Of a stretch of DNA of 64,000 nucleotides, positions 1 to 8,629 are shown in pieces (position 1 is the stretch's first letter; every line of letters starts with the position of its first letter). This stretch comes from Chloroflexia bacterium (GTDB lineage Bacteria; Chloroflexota; Chloroflexia; DTKN01): contig JAFGKG010000219.1 of assembly GCA_016928715.1 (NCBI GenBank), positions 1 to 64,000 on the forward strand. The letters run 5' to 3'. The notes under the pieces were generated by a model. That model saw only the letters and a list, made by a program, of their open reading frames with translations, had not been told where the DNA came from and did no database searches. The translations under genes and the position numbers were made by a program.

Positions 1-138
1 ACCCAGACGACCAACCCGCCGCCCAAGCCCAGCGGTTCCAGCCGCAGCGGGGGCGGCGGTGGCAGCGGCGGCTGCGCCTGTGCCTGCGCCTGTGCCTGTG
101 CCGGGTGCGCCTGTGCCTGTGCCGGGGGGGGGAGGTAA
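1..138 (+). CDS. 3' end of a CDS truncated by the window edge; C-terminus ...TQTTNPPPKPSGSSRSGGGGGSGGCACACACACAGCACACAGGGR*
   Basis: Frame 1 is open from base 1 to TAA at 136-138. It has no A at third codon positions before the stop, and its composition (Pro/Ser linker, Gly run, Cys-Ala alternation) looks like a real low-complexity tail. Missing from the ORF track because the start lies outside the window. Confidence 0.7.
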   Translation, partial: TQTTNPPPKPSGSSRSGGGGGSGGCACACACACAGCACACAGGGR

Positions 139-149
139 GCGGTTCGATC

Positions 150-300
150 AACCGCAAAGACACAAGGTACTGGAACCACAAAGGCTCAAAGGCACCAAGA
201 AAGGAACGTAAGGACCTTTGCGTTGGTGTCTTTGCGGTCGCTGGAATGAAGGATCCTCGTGCCTTGGTGCCTTTGTGGTTGATAGAACCAAGAGTCTTTC
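150..300. repeat. Imperfect inverted repeat with AACCACAAAGG / CCTTTGTGGTT arms (174-184 and 270-280) and further complementary segments
   Basis: Direct reading: AAGGCACCAAG near 190-200 also pairs with CTTGGTGCCTT near 263-273. The same arms occur at 17499-17588. Confidence 0.6.
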
Positions 301-319
301 TGTGCCTTAGGTGACCTGG

Positions 320-1681
320 ATGGCTTTCCTCGATCGGCTGCGCGACATCATGCGGGCGCCACAGAAGCTTCCCCCCGGCCTGCACGCCTACGAGCGGCGG
401 GATGGGGCCGGCGGGCGGGTCAAGGTGCACCTGCGCCTGGAGGCCGATGGCCGCGGGCTGCTGGCGATCAACGCCTCCCGCATCCTGCACCTGAACCAGA
501 CCGCCGCCGAGTACGCCCGCCTGGTGCTGGAGGAGGTGCCCGAGGCGGAGGCGGTCGATATCGTCTGCCGGCGCTACCAGGTGGAAGAGAACACCGCGCG
601 GGCCGATTTCCGCCGCATGGACCAGCAGCTGCAGGCCCTCCTCCAACCCGAGGGGGGCACCTGCCCGGTCCTGGGGCTGGACCTGGAGCGGGTCGACCCC
701 TTTTCGGTGCCCTTGAGCGCGCCGTACCGCATGGACCTGGCCCTGACCTACCGCTGCCAGAACGCCTGCCCGCACTGCTACGTGGCCCGCTCGGCGGAGC
801 ATCCCGAGCTGGACACGACCACCTGGCAGGCCATCCTAGAACGGGTCTGGGAGCTGGGCATCCCCCACGTCTGCTTTACCGGCGGCGAAGCCACCCTGCG
901 GGCCGACCTGCCCGAACTGGTGGCCTATGCCGAGAATCTGGGCTTGGTGACGGGCCTCTTGACCAACGGCCGGCGGCTGTGCAGCCGCACCTACGTCCAG
1001 AGCCTGATCCAGGCCGGCCTGGACCACGTCCAGATCACCATCGAGTCGGCCGAGGAAGCCGTGCACGATGCCATGGTGGGCGCCCCCGGGGCCTGGCAAG
1101 AGACCGTGCAGGGCATCCGCAACACCTGCGAGGCCGGCCTCTATACAACCACCAACACGACCATCACCCGCCAGAACGTGGCCGGGCTGCAGGGGACCAT
1201 CGCCCTGATCGCCTCGCTGGGCGTGCCCACCTTTGCCTGCAACAGCCTCATCTACAGCGGCGGGGGGACGAGTGTCGGCACCGGTTTTCGCGAGGGCGAG
1301 CTGGCACCGGTCCTGGAACGGGTGCGCGAGTGGGCCGCCGAGCACGGCCTGCGCTTGGTCTGGTACACCCCCACCCAATACTGCGCCCTTTCACCACTGC
1401 AGTTAGAGCTGGGCGTCAAGGCCTGCACCGCCGCACTCTACAATATGTGCGTGGAGCCGGACGGGGCCGTGATCCCCTGCCAGAGCTACTACCACGCCTT
1501 GGGCCACATCCTGCAGGATTCCTGGGAGAGCATCTGGAACCACGATCTGGCCCAAGGCCTGCGGGAACGGCGCTATGTGCCGGCCAAGTGCCGGGACTGC
1601 CCCGAACTGCCGCTCTGCGGCGGGGGCTGCCCGTTGTATTTGCTCCACCAGCAGGAGAATGAGGGTTCAGATACCGCCTAG
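320..1681 (+). CDS. Radical SAM protein with PqqD-like N-terminal region and C-terminal SPASM-like Cys-rich domain
   Basis: CxxxCxxC motif (TYRCQNACPHCYVA), FTGGE motif, C-terminal CVEPDGAVIPCQSYYHALG...CRDCPELPLCGGGCP. ATG at 320 has an AGGTG just upstream and matches the paralogue's N-terminus (MAFLDRL/MSFVQKI). Confidence 0.9.
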   Translation: MAFLDRLRDIMRAPQKLPPGLHAYERRDGAGGRVKVHLRLEADGRGLLAINASRILHLNQTAAEYARLVLEEVPEAEAVDIVCRRYQVEENTARADFRRMDQQLQALLQPEGGTCPVLGLDLERVDPFSVPLSAPYRMDLALTYRCQNACPHCYVARSAEHPELDTTTWQAILERVWELGIPHVCFTGGEATLRADLPELVAYAENLGLVTGLLTNGRRLCSRTYVQSLIQAGLDHVQITIESAEEAVHDAMVGAPGAWQETVQGIRNTCEAGLYTTTNTTITRQNVAGLQGTIALIASLGVPTFACNSLIYSGGGTSVGTGFREGELAPVLERVREWAAEHGLRLVWYTPTQYCALSPLQLELGVKACTAALYNMCVEPDGAVIPCQSYYHALGHILQDSWESIWNHDLAQGLRERRYVPAKCRDCPELPLCGGGCPLYLLHQQENEGSDTA

Positions 1682-1704
1682 ATAAAACTTGGAGGAAACG
1701 GCCC

Positions 1705-2925
1705 ATGTCCTTTGTGCAAAAAATCAAAGACTGGTTTTCCCCCCCACAGCCCCTCTCTCAGGAGATGCTGCACTACCAGACCCCGCCGGATGCCGAGCAG
1801 CAGTACCGCCTGCACCTGCGGGTAGAGCCAGACGGCCACGGCCTGCTAGTGGTCAACGCAGCCACCGTGTTGCACCTGAACCAGACCGCCACCGAGTACG
1901 CCCACCTCCTGCTGCAGGGCGCCGACGAGGAAGAGGCCGTGCGCACAATGACGCAGCGCTACCGGGTGGGGGCCAGCCAGGTCCAGGCCGACTATCGGCA
2001 CCTGCGCGACCAGATCACCACCCTGGCCACCTCGGTGGATCTCTGCCCGGTGACCTACCTGGATATGGAGCGGGTCGAGCCCTTTTCGGCAGCGACGAGC
2101 GCCCCTTATCGGGTGGACCTGGCCTTGACCTACCGCCTGGACGAGAGCGGCACACTCGATCCGGAGGCCCGCCGGCGAGTGGATCGCGAATACAGTGCCC
2201 AGGAGTGGCAGCAGGTGCTAGAACGCCTCTGGAACGTGGGCGTGCCCCACGTGACCTTTACCGGGGGCGAACCCACCCAGCGCAAGGACCTGGTGGACCT
2301 GGTCCGCCACGCCGAGAATCTGGGCCTGGTCAGCGGCCTGCTCACGGACGGCCGCCGCCTGAGCGATTGGGATTACCTGGAGCGACTGCTGCTGGCGGGC
2401 CTGGATCACCTGCAGATTACCCTGGCCTCGCACATTCCCGAACTGCACGACCGCCTGGTGGGCCGGCCGGGGGCCTGGGAGGAGACCATGGCCGGCCTGC
2501 GCAATGCCCGCATCGGGGATATCTATGTGGTGGCCCACGTCGTGGTCGGCCCGGAGAACGCCCCCAGCATCGCCGAGACCGTGGCCTACCTAGCCGAACA
2601 GGGCGTGCCCGCGTTGGCCCTGAGCAGTCCTCTGCGCGGCGCCCCGGAGGAGACGCGGGCCGGCCTGGAAGCGGCCCTGGAGCGGGCGCAAGAGGCGGCC
2701 CACACCCACGGACTGACCCTGGTCTGGGACCTGGCCGCACCCTACTCCCAGGTCAACCCGGTGGAACTAGAGACCGAGCTGTCGTCGGAGCAAATCATCC
2801 GCCAGTATCTCTACATCGAGCCGGATGGCGACGTACTGCCGGCCCAGGGCTACAATGCGGTCCTGGGCAACATCCTGCGCGATCCGTGGAAGGCGATTTG
2901 GGAGAATCCCGGCCGCAGATCATGA
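1705..2925 (+). CDS. Degenerate radical SAM paralogue lacking the CxxxCxxC and SPASM cysteines
   Basis: Co-linear with the preceding protein (VLHLNQTATEYA, VDLALTYRLDE, HVTFTGGEPT, GLLTDGRRL, YIEPDGDVLPAQGYNAVLGNILRDPWKAIW). Only one Cys is visible in the translation. Confidence 0.85.
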   Translation: MSFVQKIKDWFSPPQPLSQEMLHYQTPPDAEQQYRLHLRVEPDGHGLLVVNAATVLHLNQTATEYAHLLLQGADEEEAVRTMTQRYRVGASQVQADYRHLRDQITTLATSVDLCPVTYLDMERVEPFSAATSAPYRVDLALTYRLDESGTLDPEARRRVDREYSAQEWQQVLERLWNVGVPHVTFTGGEPTQRKDLVDLVRHAENLGLVSGLLTDGRRLSDWDYLERLLLAGLDHLQITLASHIPELHDRLVGRPGAWEETMAGLRNARIGDIYVVAHVVVGPENAPSIAETVAYLAEQGVPALALSSPLRGAPEETRAGLEAALERAQEAAHTHGLTLVWDLAAPYSQVNPVELETELSSEQIIRQYLYIEPDGDVLPAQGYNAVLGNILRDPWKAIWENPGRRS

Positions 2926-2933
2926 TCTGCGGC
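2912..2933. repeat. 22-bp perfect palindrome gccgcagatcatgatctgcggc spanning a stop codon
   Basis: Direct reading; TGA stop at 2923-2925. Confidence 0.85.
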
Positions 2934-2935
2934 TC

Positions 2936-3060
2936 AATAAATTGCCGGGGTTGACCGGCTAAAGCCTCCACTCCTGTCCAGGAAAGCGAGACCTTTTACG
3001 GATCTTTTTGTCGAGGCTTTAGCCGGTGAGAGAGGACAGGCAGCAAAACCGCAAGTTATT
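2936..3060. repeat. MITE-like/intergenic inverted-repeat element, copy 1
   Basis: Inner arms accggctaaagcctc (2954-2968) and gaggctttagccggt (3013-3027); outer arms aataaattgccgg...cgcaagttatt. Similar to 19316-19446. Confidence 0.75.
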
Positions 3061-3085
3061 TAATTCCCGTTCCAAGTGAGAGACG

Positions 3086-4525
3086 ATGAAAAGACCGGGC
3101 CAACGGATTTTCGAACGCATCCTCCTCTCCGCCCTGCTGCTGCTCCTGCTCGTTCGTCTGGGCCTACTGCTCGCCCGCAGTGGGCAGACCCTCGCCCTGC
3201 CCTTCCAGTTGGACCCCACCGAGGGCATCGTGTTCAGCGAGTGCGCCATGCTGGGCCGGGGCGTCAATATCTATGCCCGTTTTAGCCCGGAGCGTTTCAT
3301 TTCGGCGCCCTATCCGCCCGCCTACTATATCATCACCGCCCTGCTGATGCGCCTGACCGGGGTGAACCTGTTGGCCGGCCGGCTCGTCTCGCTGCTGGCC
3401 ACTTGGGCCACGGCCGGGGCGATCGTCTACGCCCTGCGGCCGCAGCGCCGGGCTTGGCAGTGGCCCCTACTGGCCGGCCTGCTCTGGGTGGGCACAGCCC
3501 CGACCTTTGTCTGGGCGGCCCGGCTCAAACCGGACCTGCTGGCCGTGGCCGGCTCGCTGGCCGGAGTGGCCTGGACGCAGCGCCACCAGGGGAGCAAGGC
3601 CCAACTGTGGGCCGTCCTGCCGCTGACCGTGGCCGTTTGGAGCAAACAATCCGCCCTGGCCGGGGTGGTCGCGGTAGGCCTGGCCCTGCTGCTGCAGGAC
3701 CGCAGGGCGGCGCTGCGCTTTGGCCTGCTCTACGCTGCGGTGGCCGGCCTGCCCCTGCTGCTGGCCGATTTTCTGCTGGACCACGGGCTTTGGGAACACC
3801 TGGTCACCTTTCACGTCCTGCCCTGGTCGGCCGGCCGCTTTCTGGGGCACCTCTGGGACGTGGTCAGCGCCCATCCGCTGCTCTTTGCGGCCGGCCTGGG
3901 CCTGCTGGCCTGGGAATTGACCCGGCGGAAGCGGCCCTCCCTACTGTCGCTCTATATCCTGCTGGCGCTGGTTTTCTCCTTCTCCGGGGGCACCTTTGGC
4001 GGGTACCACAATCACTACCTGGAGGCCCTGGCTGCGGCCTGCCTGCTGACCGGGGCGGCGCTGCAGAGCGTGCCGGCCGGAGGCTGGCGCCTGGCCGCCC
4101 TGGCCCTGCTGCTGCTGCAGGTGGGCGCTTTTTGGTGGGTGCCGGCCTGGCTGCGCTACGAATTCCACAGCCCCGTCTTTGAGCAGGCCGGCCGGCTGGA
4201 GGGGCTAGCCCAATACGTCCGCGACCACGGCGGGCCCGAACGGGAGTTTTTCAGCGACAACGTGGCCCTGCTGGTCTGCAATGGACAGGAGGTGCGCTTT
4301 AACGATCCCCTCATCATGGCCCAGGCGGCCCTGCTGGGCTTGTGGGATGAGAGCGAGTTCCTGCGCACCATCGAGCAGGGCGGCTTTGAGGCCATCCTCT
4401 GGCGGGACGACCTGGCCGAAATGGGGCAGCGCAGCAACGACCTCTCGCCGGCCGCCTTTGCGGCCATCCGCCGGCATTACCGCATTCTCTACCGCGACGT
4501 GGAAAATGTCTATGTGCCGCGATAA
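3086..4525 (+). CDS. Polytopic membrane protein, GT-C/ArnT-like glycosyltransferase-type
   Basis: 479 aa, many hydrophobic segments; early acidic motif QLDPTEGIVFSECAMLGRG and PPAYYIITALLMRLTGVNLLAGRLVSLLA are typical of GT39/DUF2029-like proteins. Confidence 0.6.
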   Translation: MKRPGQRIFERILLSALLLLLLVRLGLLLARSGQTLALPFQLDPTEGIVFSECAMLGRGVNIYARFSPERFISAPYPPAYYIITALLMRLTGVNLLAGRLVSLLATWATAGAIVYALRPQRRAWQWPLLAGLLWVGTAPTFVWAARLKPDLLAVAGSLAGVAWTQRHQGSKAQLWAVLPLTVAVWSKQSALAGVVAVGLALLLQDRRAALRFGLLYAAVAGLPLLLADFLLDHGLWEHLVTFHVLPWSAGRFLGHLWDVVSAHPLLFAAGLGLLAWELTRRKRPSLLSLYILLALVFSFSGGTFGGYHNHYLEALAAACLLTGAALQSVPAGGWRLAALALLLLQVGAFWWVPAWLRYEFHSPVFEQAGRLEGLAQYVRDHGGPEREFFSDNVALLVCNGQEVRFNDPLIMAQAALLGLWDESEFLRTIEQGGFEAILWRDDLAEMGQRSNDLSPAAFAAIRRHYRILYRDVENVYVPR

Positions 4526-4549
4526 CAGGGGCAGGGTACGCCGTGCCCG

Positions 4550-6865
4550 CTACGCCTCTCCGCCTCCCTGCGGCAAGGGAGACTCCAACACCGTCCGCAC
4601 CTTTCGCGCCAACTCTTGGGGAGTGAAGGGTTTTTGCACGAGCTCCGAGCCCGGTTGGAGCATGCCGTGCTGGGCGATAAAGTGGTTGGTATAACCGGAC
4701 ATGTAGAGAACGCGCAGTTCGGGGTAGCGCTGGCGGATCTTGTCGGCCAGGACGAGTCCGCTCATGTGGGGCATGACGACGTCCGTGAGCAGTAAATCGA
4801 CAGCTCCCTCGCAAGAGGCCACCATATCCAGGGCTTGGTCGCCGTTCTCCGCTTCCAGAATTTGGTATCCCAGGCGGCGCAGGATGCGGGTGGTCAATCG
4901 CCGCACCATGTCGCTGTCCTCGACCACCAGGATGGTTTCGCTACCCCCCGACCAAGTTGCCTGCTGCCGCAGTGGCGTCTCGGGCTGTACGACTTGATCG
5001 ACCCGGGGCAGGTAAATCTTGAAGGTAGTGCCCTGGCCGACTTCGGAATAGACCTGGATGTGGCCGTTGAACTGCTTGACGATGCCATAGACGATGGCCA
5101 GGCCCAGGCCGGTGCCCTCCTCTTTGGTCGTAAAAAAGGGCTCAAAGATGTGCTCCTGCACCTCGGGGAAAATTCCAGACCCGGTATCACTGATCGATAG
5201 CAGGATGTAATCGCCGGCCTGTACCTGGGCGTGGTGCCGGGTGTAGGATTCGTCCAGTTCGACGTTGGCCGTTTCCAGGGTCAGCAGGCCCCCGGAGGGC
5301 ATGGCCTCGCGCGCGTTCACGACCAGGTTGACAATGACCTGCTCCATCTGCTGGGGATCCATACGCGCATTGCCCAGTTGGGGGTCCGGGATCACCTTGA
5401 GCCGAATGTCCTCCCCAATCAGGCGCTGCAGCATCTGTTCCAGTCCCTGCAGCACATGGTTCAAGTTCACCACGCGCAGGCTGATCACCTGACGCCGGCT
5501 AAAGGTCAGCAGTTGTTGGGTGAGCTGGGAGGCCTTGACCACCGCCTCGCGGATGGCCTCGGCCTCGTGTCGGAGGGGGTCGTTGATTTTGAGCGAGCCC
5601 AGCAGCAGCTCGCTGTAGCCGCCGATGGCGGTGAGCAAGTTGTTGAAATCGTGGGCCACGCCGCCGGCCAGTCGGCCGATGGCCTCCATCTTTTGGGCCT
5701 GGCGAAGCTGGGCCTCCAGTTGTCGGCGTTCGCTGACGTCGCGGACGACGACCAGCACGGCCGGCCGGCCCTCATAGTTCAGCGCGCTGGCCTGGACCTC
5801 GACGTTGACAATGCTGCCGTCCTTGCGTAGAAAACGCTCCTCCTGCCAGGGCACCGTGCAGCCGGCGGCCAAATGCTTCATCCGTTCCAACACCTGCGGG
5901 TGATCCTCTGGATGCACGGCCTCCAGCGCCGGCCGGCCGAGCATTTCCTGGTCCGAGTCGTAACCCAGCATGTCAACCCCGGCCTGGTTGATCATGCACA
6001 GCCGCCCGTCCTGATGGATGGCCAGCCCCAGGGGCATAAATTCCACCAGATGGCGGTAGCGCTCCTCCGACTCGGAGAGGGCTTCCAAGGCCTGTTTGTG
6101 CACGGTGATATCGCGTACCACCCCCTGGGTAGCCAGGCCGCCGCGGTAGGGGATGTAGGAAACGGAGGTCTCGGCCTGAAACTCGCGTCCACCGGCGGTC
6201 AGCGCCGTAAATTCGTAGCGCAGGGGCACCGGTTCACCCCGGTCGATCTTGTTGTCCCGCTCTTGAATCATGGGCCGGCTTTTGGACGCGATCAATTCCA
6301 AAAAGCTGAAATCCGGCGAACGCACCTGCTCGCGGCTGATTTCGAACATTTCCTCAAAGCGCGTGTTGGTCAGCACAAAACGACCATCAAAGAGCAGGTA
6401 AATCCCATCATTGGACTGTTCAAACAGGGTGCGGTAGCGTTCCTCGCTCTCCCGCAGGGCGTTCCAGGTCTGCCACCGCTCCGTAACGTCCTGGGCCACC
6501 AGGAGGGCCGCGGAGGCCTGGCCCTGCTCATCCAAAATGGGCGAGATCCGTCCCTGGAACCACCTTTCCTCATCGGCGATGGGCAACATGTACTCGATGG
6601 TAGTGACCTGACCCGTTTCGATGGTCTTGCGCACGGCCGTATGAAAAAAGTCCGCCTCCTCGGGGGGAAAGAGCTCGTAGGGGGTCTTGCCGATAATGTC
6701 CTCCGCAGGGCGGTAGAGCAGATGCTGGCGGGTGGGGGCAACATCCAAGTAGCGGCCATCTCGACCAATGACAATGATGATATCCTCCATCGCCTGGAGA
6801 AAGGAGCGCAGGCGACGAACTTGATGTTCGGGAGAGCCTTCCGGCATCGTTTTCGCTTGGGGCAT
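4550..6865 (-). CDS. Multi-PAS hybrid sensor histidine kinase with C-terminal receiver domain
   Basis: PAS repeats, [14 protein letters not shown] (H-box), [10 protein letters not shown] (N-box), [13 protein letters not shown] (G-box), and receiver [10 protein letters not shown]...[12 protein letters not shown]...QKPFT. Start set at [10 protein letters not shown], because the longer ORF runs into the next gene. Confidence 0.9.
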   Translation of the reverse strand: MPQAKTMPEGSPEHQVRRLRSFLQAMEDIIIVIGRDGRYLDVAPTRQHLLYRPAEDIIGKTPYELFPPEEADFFHTAVRKTIETGQVTTIEYMLPIADEERWFQGRISPILDEQGQASAALLVAQDVTERWQTWNALRESEERYRTLFEQSNDGIYLLFDGRFVLTNTRFEEMFEISREQVRSPDFSFLELIASKSRPMIQERDNKIDRGEPVPLRYEFTALTAGGREFQAETSVSYIPYRGGLATQGVVRDITVHKQALEALSESEERYRHLVEFMPLGLAIHQDGRLCMINQAGVDMLGYDSDQEMLGRPALEAVHPEDHPQVLERMKHLAAGCTVPWQEERFLRKDGSIVNVEVQASALNYEGRPAVLVVVRDVSERRQLEAQLRQAQKMEAIGRLAGGVAHDFNNLLTAIGGYSELLLGSLKINDPLRHEAEAIREAVVKASQLTQQLLTFSRRQVISLRVVNLNHVLQGLEQMLQRLIGEDIRLKVIPDPQLGNARMDPQQMEQVIVNLVVNAREAMPSGGLLTLETANVELDESYTRHHAQVQAGDYILLSISDTGSGIFPEVQEHIFEPFFTTKEEGTGLGLAIVYGIVKQFNGHIQVYSEVGQGTTFKIYLPRVDQVVQPETPLRQQATWSGGSETILVVEDSDMVRRLTTRILRRLGYQILEAENGDQALDMVASCEGAVDLLLTDVVMPHMSGLVLADKIRQRYPELRVLYMSGYTNHFIAQHGMLQPGSELVQKPFTPQELARKVRTVLESPLPQGGGEA

Positions 6866-6893
6866 TGTTTCGTCTCCTAACGGTGGGTCCTGG

Positions 6894-8321
6894 CTAATCC
6901 TCCCAAAAGGGGGCGACGTAGCCTCGCCGAACCATAAGCGCCCGCATCTCCAGCATCGCGGTGTAGGTAGGCAGCAGGTAGACCGTCTCGCCGGCCGCGG
7001 CGTGTTGAAAGGCCGTATCGAGGGCCGGGGCCAGCTCGGGGCGCACCAGGATGCGGGATGGCTCCACGCCGGCGTACTTGAGGCGCACGGCCATATCCTG
7101 GGCGCGGGTCCCCGCGACCACGGCAAAGTCCACCTGCCCGGCCAACGCTTCAAAGGGGGCATCCCAGAGCCAAGACACGTCCGTGCCATCGGCGATGAGG
7201 TCATTGATCACGATCAAGTAGCCTTGGGGTCGTTCAGCCTGGTGCAGCATGTGCAGCACCTGTCCAGCACCCACCGGATTTTTGATCAGGGCGAGCAGGA
7301 CGCGGCGTCCCTGCGCCTCGACCCGTTCCAGGCGGCCAAAAGCAGCCTGGAAGCGGCCCAGGGTATCCAGCACCCGCTCCAGATCCAGGCCCAGGGCCAG
7401 GGCTGCACTGATGGCGGCCAGAGCATTGTAGGCGTTGTACAGGCCGGGCAATGGGAGCCGAATGCTCTGCGCTCCGGCCGCCGTGACCAGGACGCCGTGA
7501 GCCGCGTTCGTTCCGTCCAAATGCAGCTCGGACAGGCGCACATCCGGGCGGGGCCGACCGTGGCCGCAGACCGGACAGCGATAGCGGCCAATGTGCCCAT
7601 AGTAAGCCGGGTCATAGTCGTAAGGTGCGCCGCAGCGCCGGCAAAAGCGGGCATCGGCGGTGTGATCCGGGCCGGCGCGCCCCAGTTCCGGCGCGTCCAG
7701 GCCATAGTAGAGCACCCGGGCGTCCAGTCCTGGGCCCAGGCTGGCCACAGCCGGATCGTCGGCGTTGAGCACGACCGTGGCGTCGACCGGCAAGGTCCGC
7801 AGGGCCTCGGCCCAACGATTGCGCACGTAATCCACCTCGCCGTAACGGTCCAGTTGATCGCGAAATAGATTGTGCAGGAGGATCAGCCGGGGTTGGGAGA
7901 GGGCCGCCGCCCGGGGCAGGTGCGCCTCATCCACTTCAAAGAGGCCGCAATCCCCGGCCGGCCGGCCACGCCAATCGCTGCTGTAGAGCAGCGCAGTGGC
8001 AATCCCCTCTACCAGATTGGCCCCAGCCCGATTGTGAATGGGGCACCAACCAGCCGCACGCAGGATTTGCACCAGCATGCGAGCAGTAGTTGTCTTGCCG
8101 TTCGTCCCGGTAACCAGGAATACACCCAGAGGCAGCTGCGCGGAGAGAGAGGGCACCAATTGGGGATCTAGCCGCTGGGCTATACTACCGGGTAGCGTCG
8201 TCCCTCCTCCCAGCCCCAAGCGGCGACTGAGAAAACCCGCACTCTTGCCTGCCAACAGGGCAATCCATCGCAAGGGCCGCATCTCTGTAAAATTCCATGG
8301 GAGCAGTCGTCCAGCATCCAA
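6894..8321 (-). CDS. murT: Mur ligase family protein, MurT-like (DUF1727)
   Basis: GTNGKTTTARML P-loop, Cys4 motif CRRCGAPY...CPVCGHG, MurT-type C-terminal domain. Confidence 0.85.
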   Translation of the reverse strand: MDAGRLLPWNFTEMRPLRWIALLAGKSAGFLSRRLGLGGGTTLPGSIAQRLDPQLVPSLSAQLPLGVFLVTGTNGKTTTARMLVQILRAAGWCPIHNRAGANLVEGIATALLYSSDWRGRPAGDCGLFEVDEAHLPRAAALSQPRLILLHNLFRDQLDRYGEVDYVRNRWAEALRTLPVDATVVLNADDPAVASLGPGLDARVLYYGLDAPELGRAGPDHTADARFCRRCGAPYDYDPAYYGHIGRYRCPVCGHGRPRPDVRLSELHLDGTNAAHGVLVTAAGAQSIRLPLPGLYNAYNALAAISAALALGLDLERVLDTLGRFQAAFGRLERVEAQGRRVLLALIKNPVGAGQVLHMLHQAERPQGYLIVINDLIADGTDVSWLWDAPFEALAGQVDFAVVAGTRAQDMAVRLKYAGVEPSRILVRPELAPALDTAFQHAAAGETVYLLPTYTAMLEMRALMVRRGYVAPFWED

Positions 8322-8336
8322 GATCGAAAAGTACCG

Positions 8337-8621
8337 TTAACAGAGTTCTATGCGATAGTCCACCAGGGTCACGTCGGGACGCTTTTGCTCGATCCAGTGG
8401 ACAATATTCTCCAACTGGCGATGGGCATAGGCGCTGTCGTTGGAAATACAGGCCACCCCCAGGCAGCTCGACTGCCAGACGTCCTGGAGGTCCAGTTCAA
8501 CGATCGAGACGTTGAATTGCTGGCGAATCCGCGTGACGATCGAACGGACAATGCTCCGTTTTTCCTTCAGGGAGTGGTTGTTGGGAATATGCAAGTCGAT
8601 TTGGCAGATCCCCACAATCAT
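8337..8621 (-). CDS. DUF503 (YlxP-like) family protein
   Basis: MIVGICQIDLHIPNNHSLKEKRSIVRSIVTRIRQQFNVSIVE signature. Confidence 0.85.
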   Translation of the reverse strand: MIVGICQIDLHIPNNHSLKEKRSIVRSIVTRIRQQFNVSIVELDLQDVWQSSCLGVACISNDSAYAHRQLENIVHWIEQKRPDVTLVDYRIELC

Positions 8622-8629
8622 CGTCTACC

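Noticed and set aside
67-134. tgcgcc/tgtgcc repeats as a noncoding microsatellite, or frame 2 as a Pro-Val tail
   Set aside because: Frame 1 has stronger third-position GC, no A-ending codons before the stop and a natural Gly-linker context. Frame 2 uses codons such as aga, cga and cca that are atypical here. Frame choice still deserves confirmation with upstream sequence.
1689-2954. 421-aa ORF in another frame over the radical SAM paralogue
   Set aside because: Pro/Arg/Gly-rich shadow ORF of a GC-rich gene; the 1705 frame has clear homology to the adjacent protein.
4550-7204. 884-aa version of the hybrid kinase starting inside the MurT gene
   Set aside because: The extra N-terminal part is out-of-frame MurT sequence; start at 6865 is more plausible.
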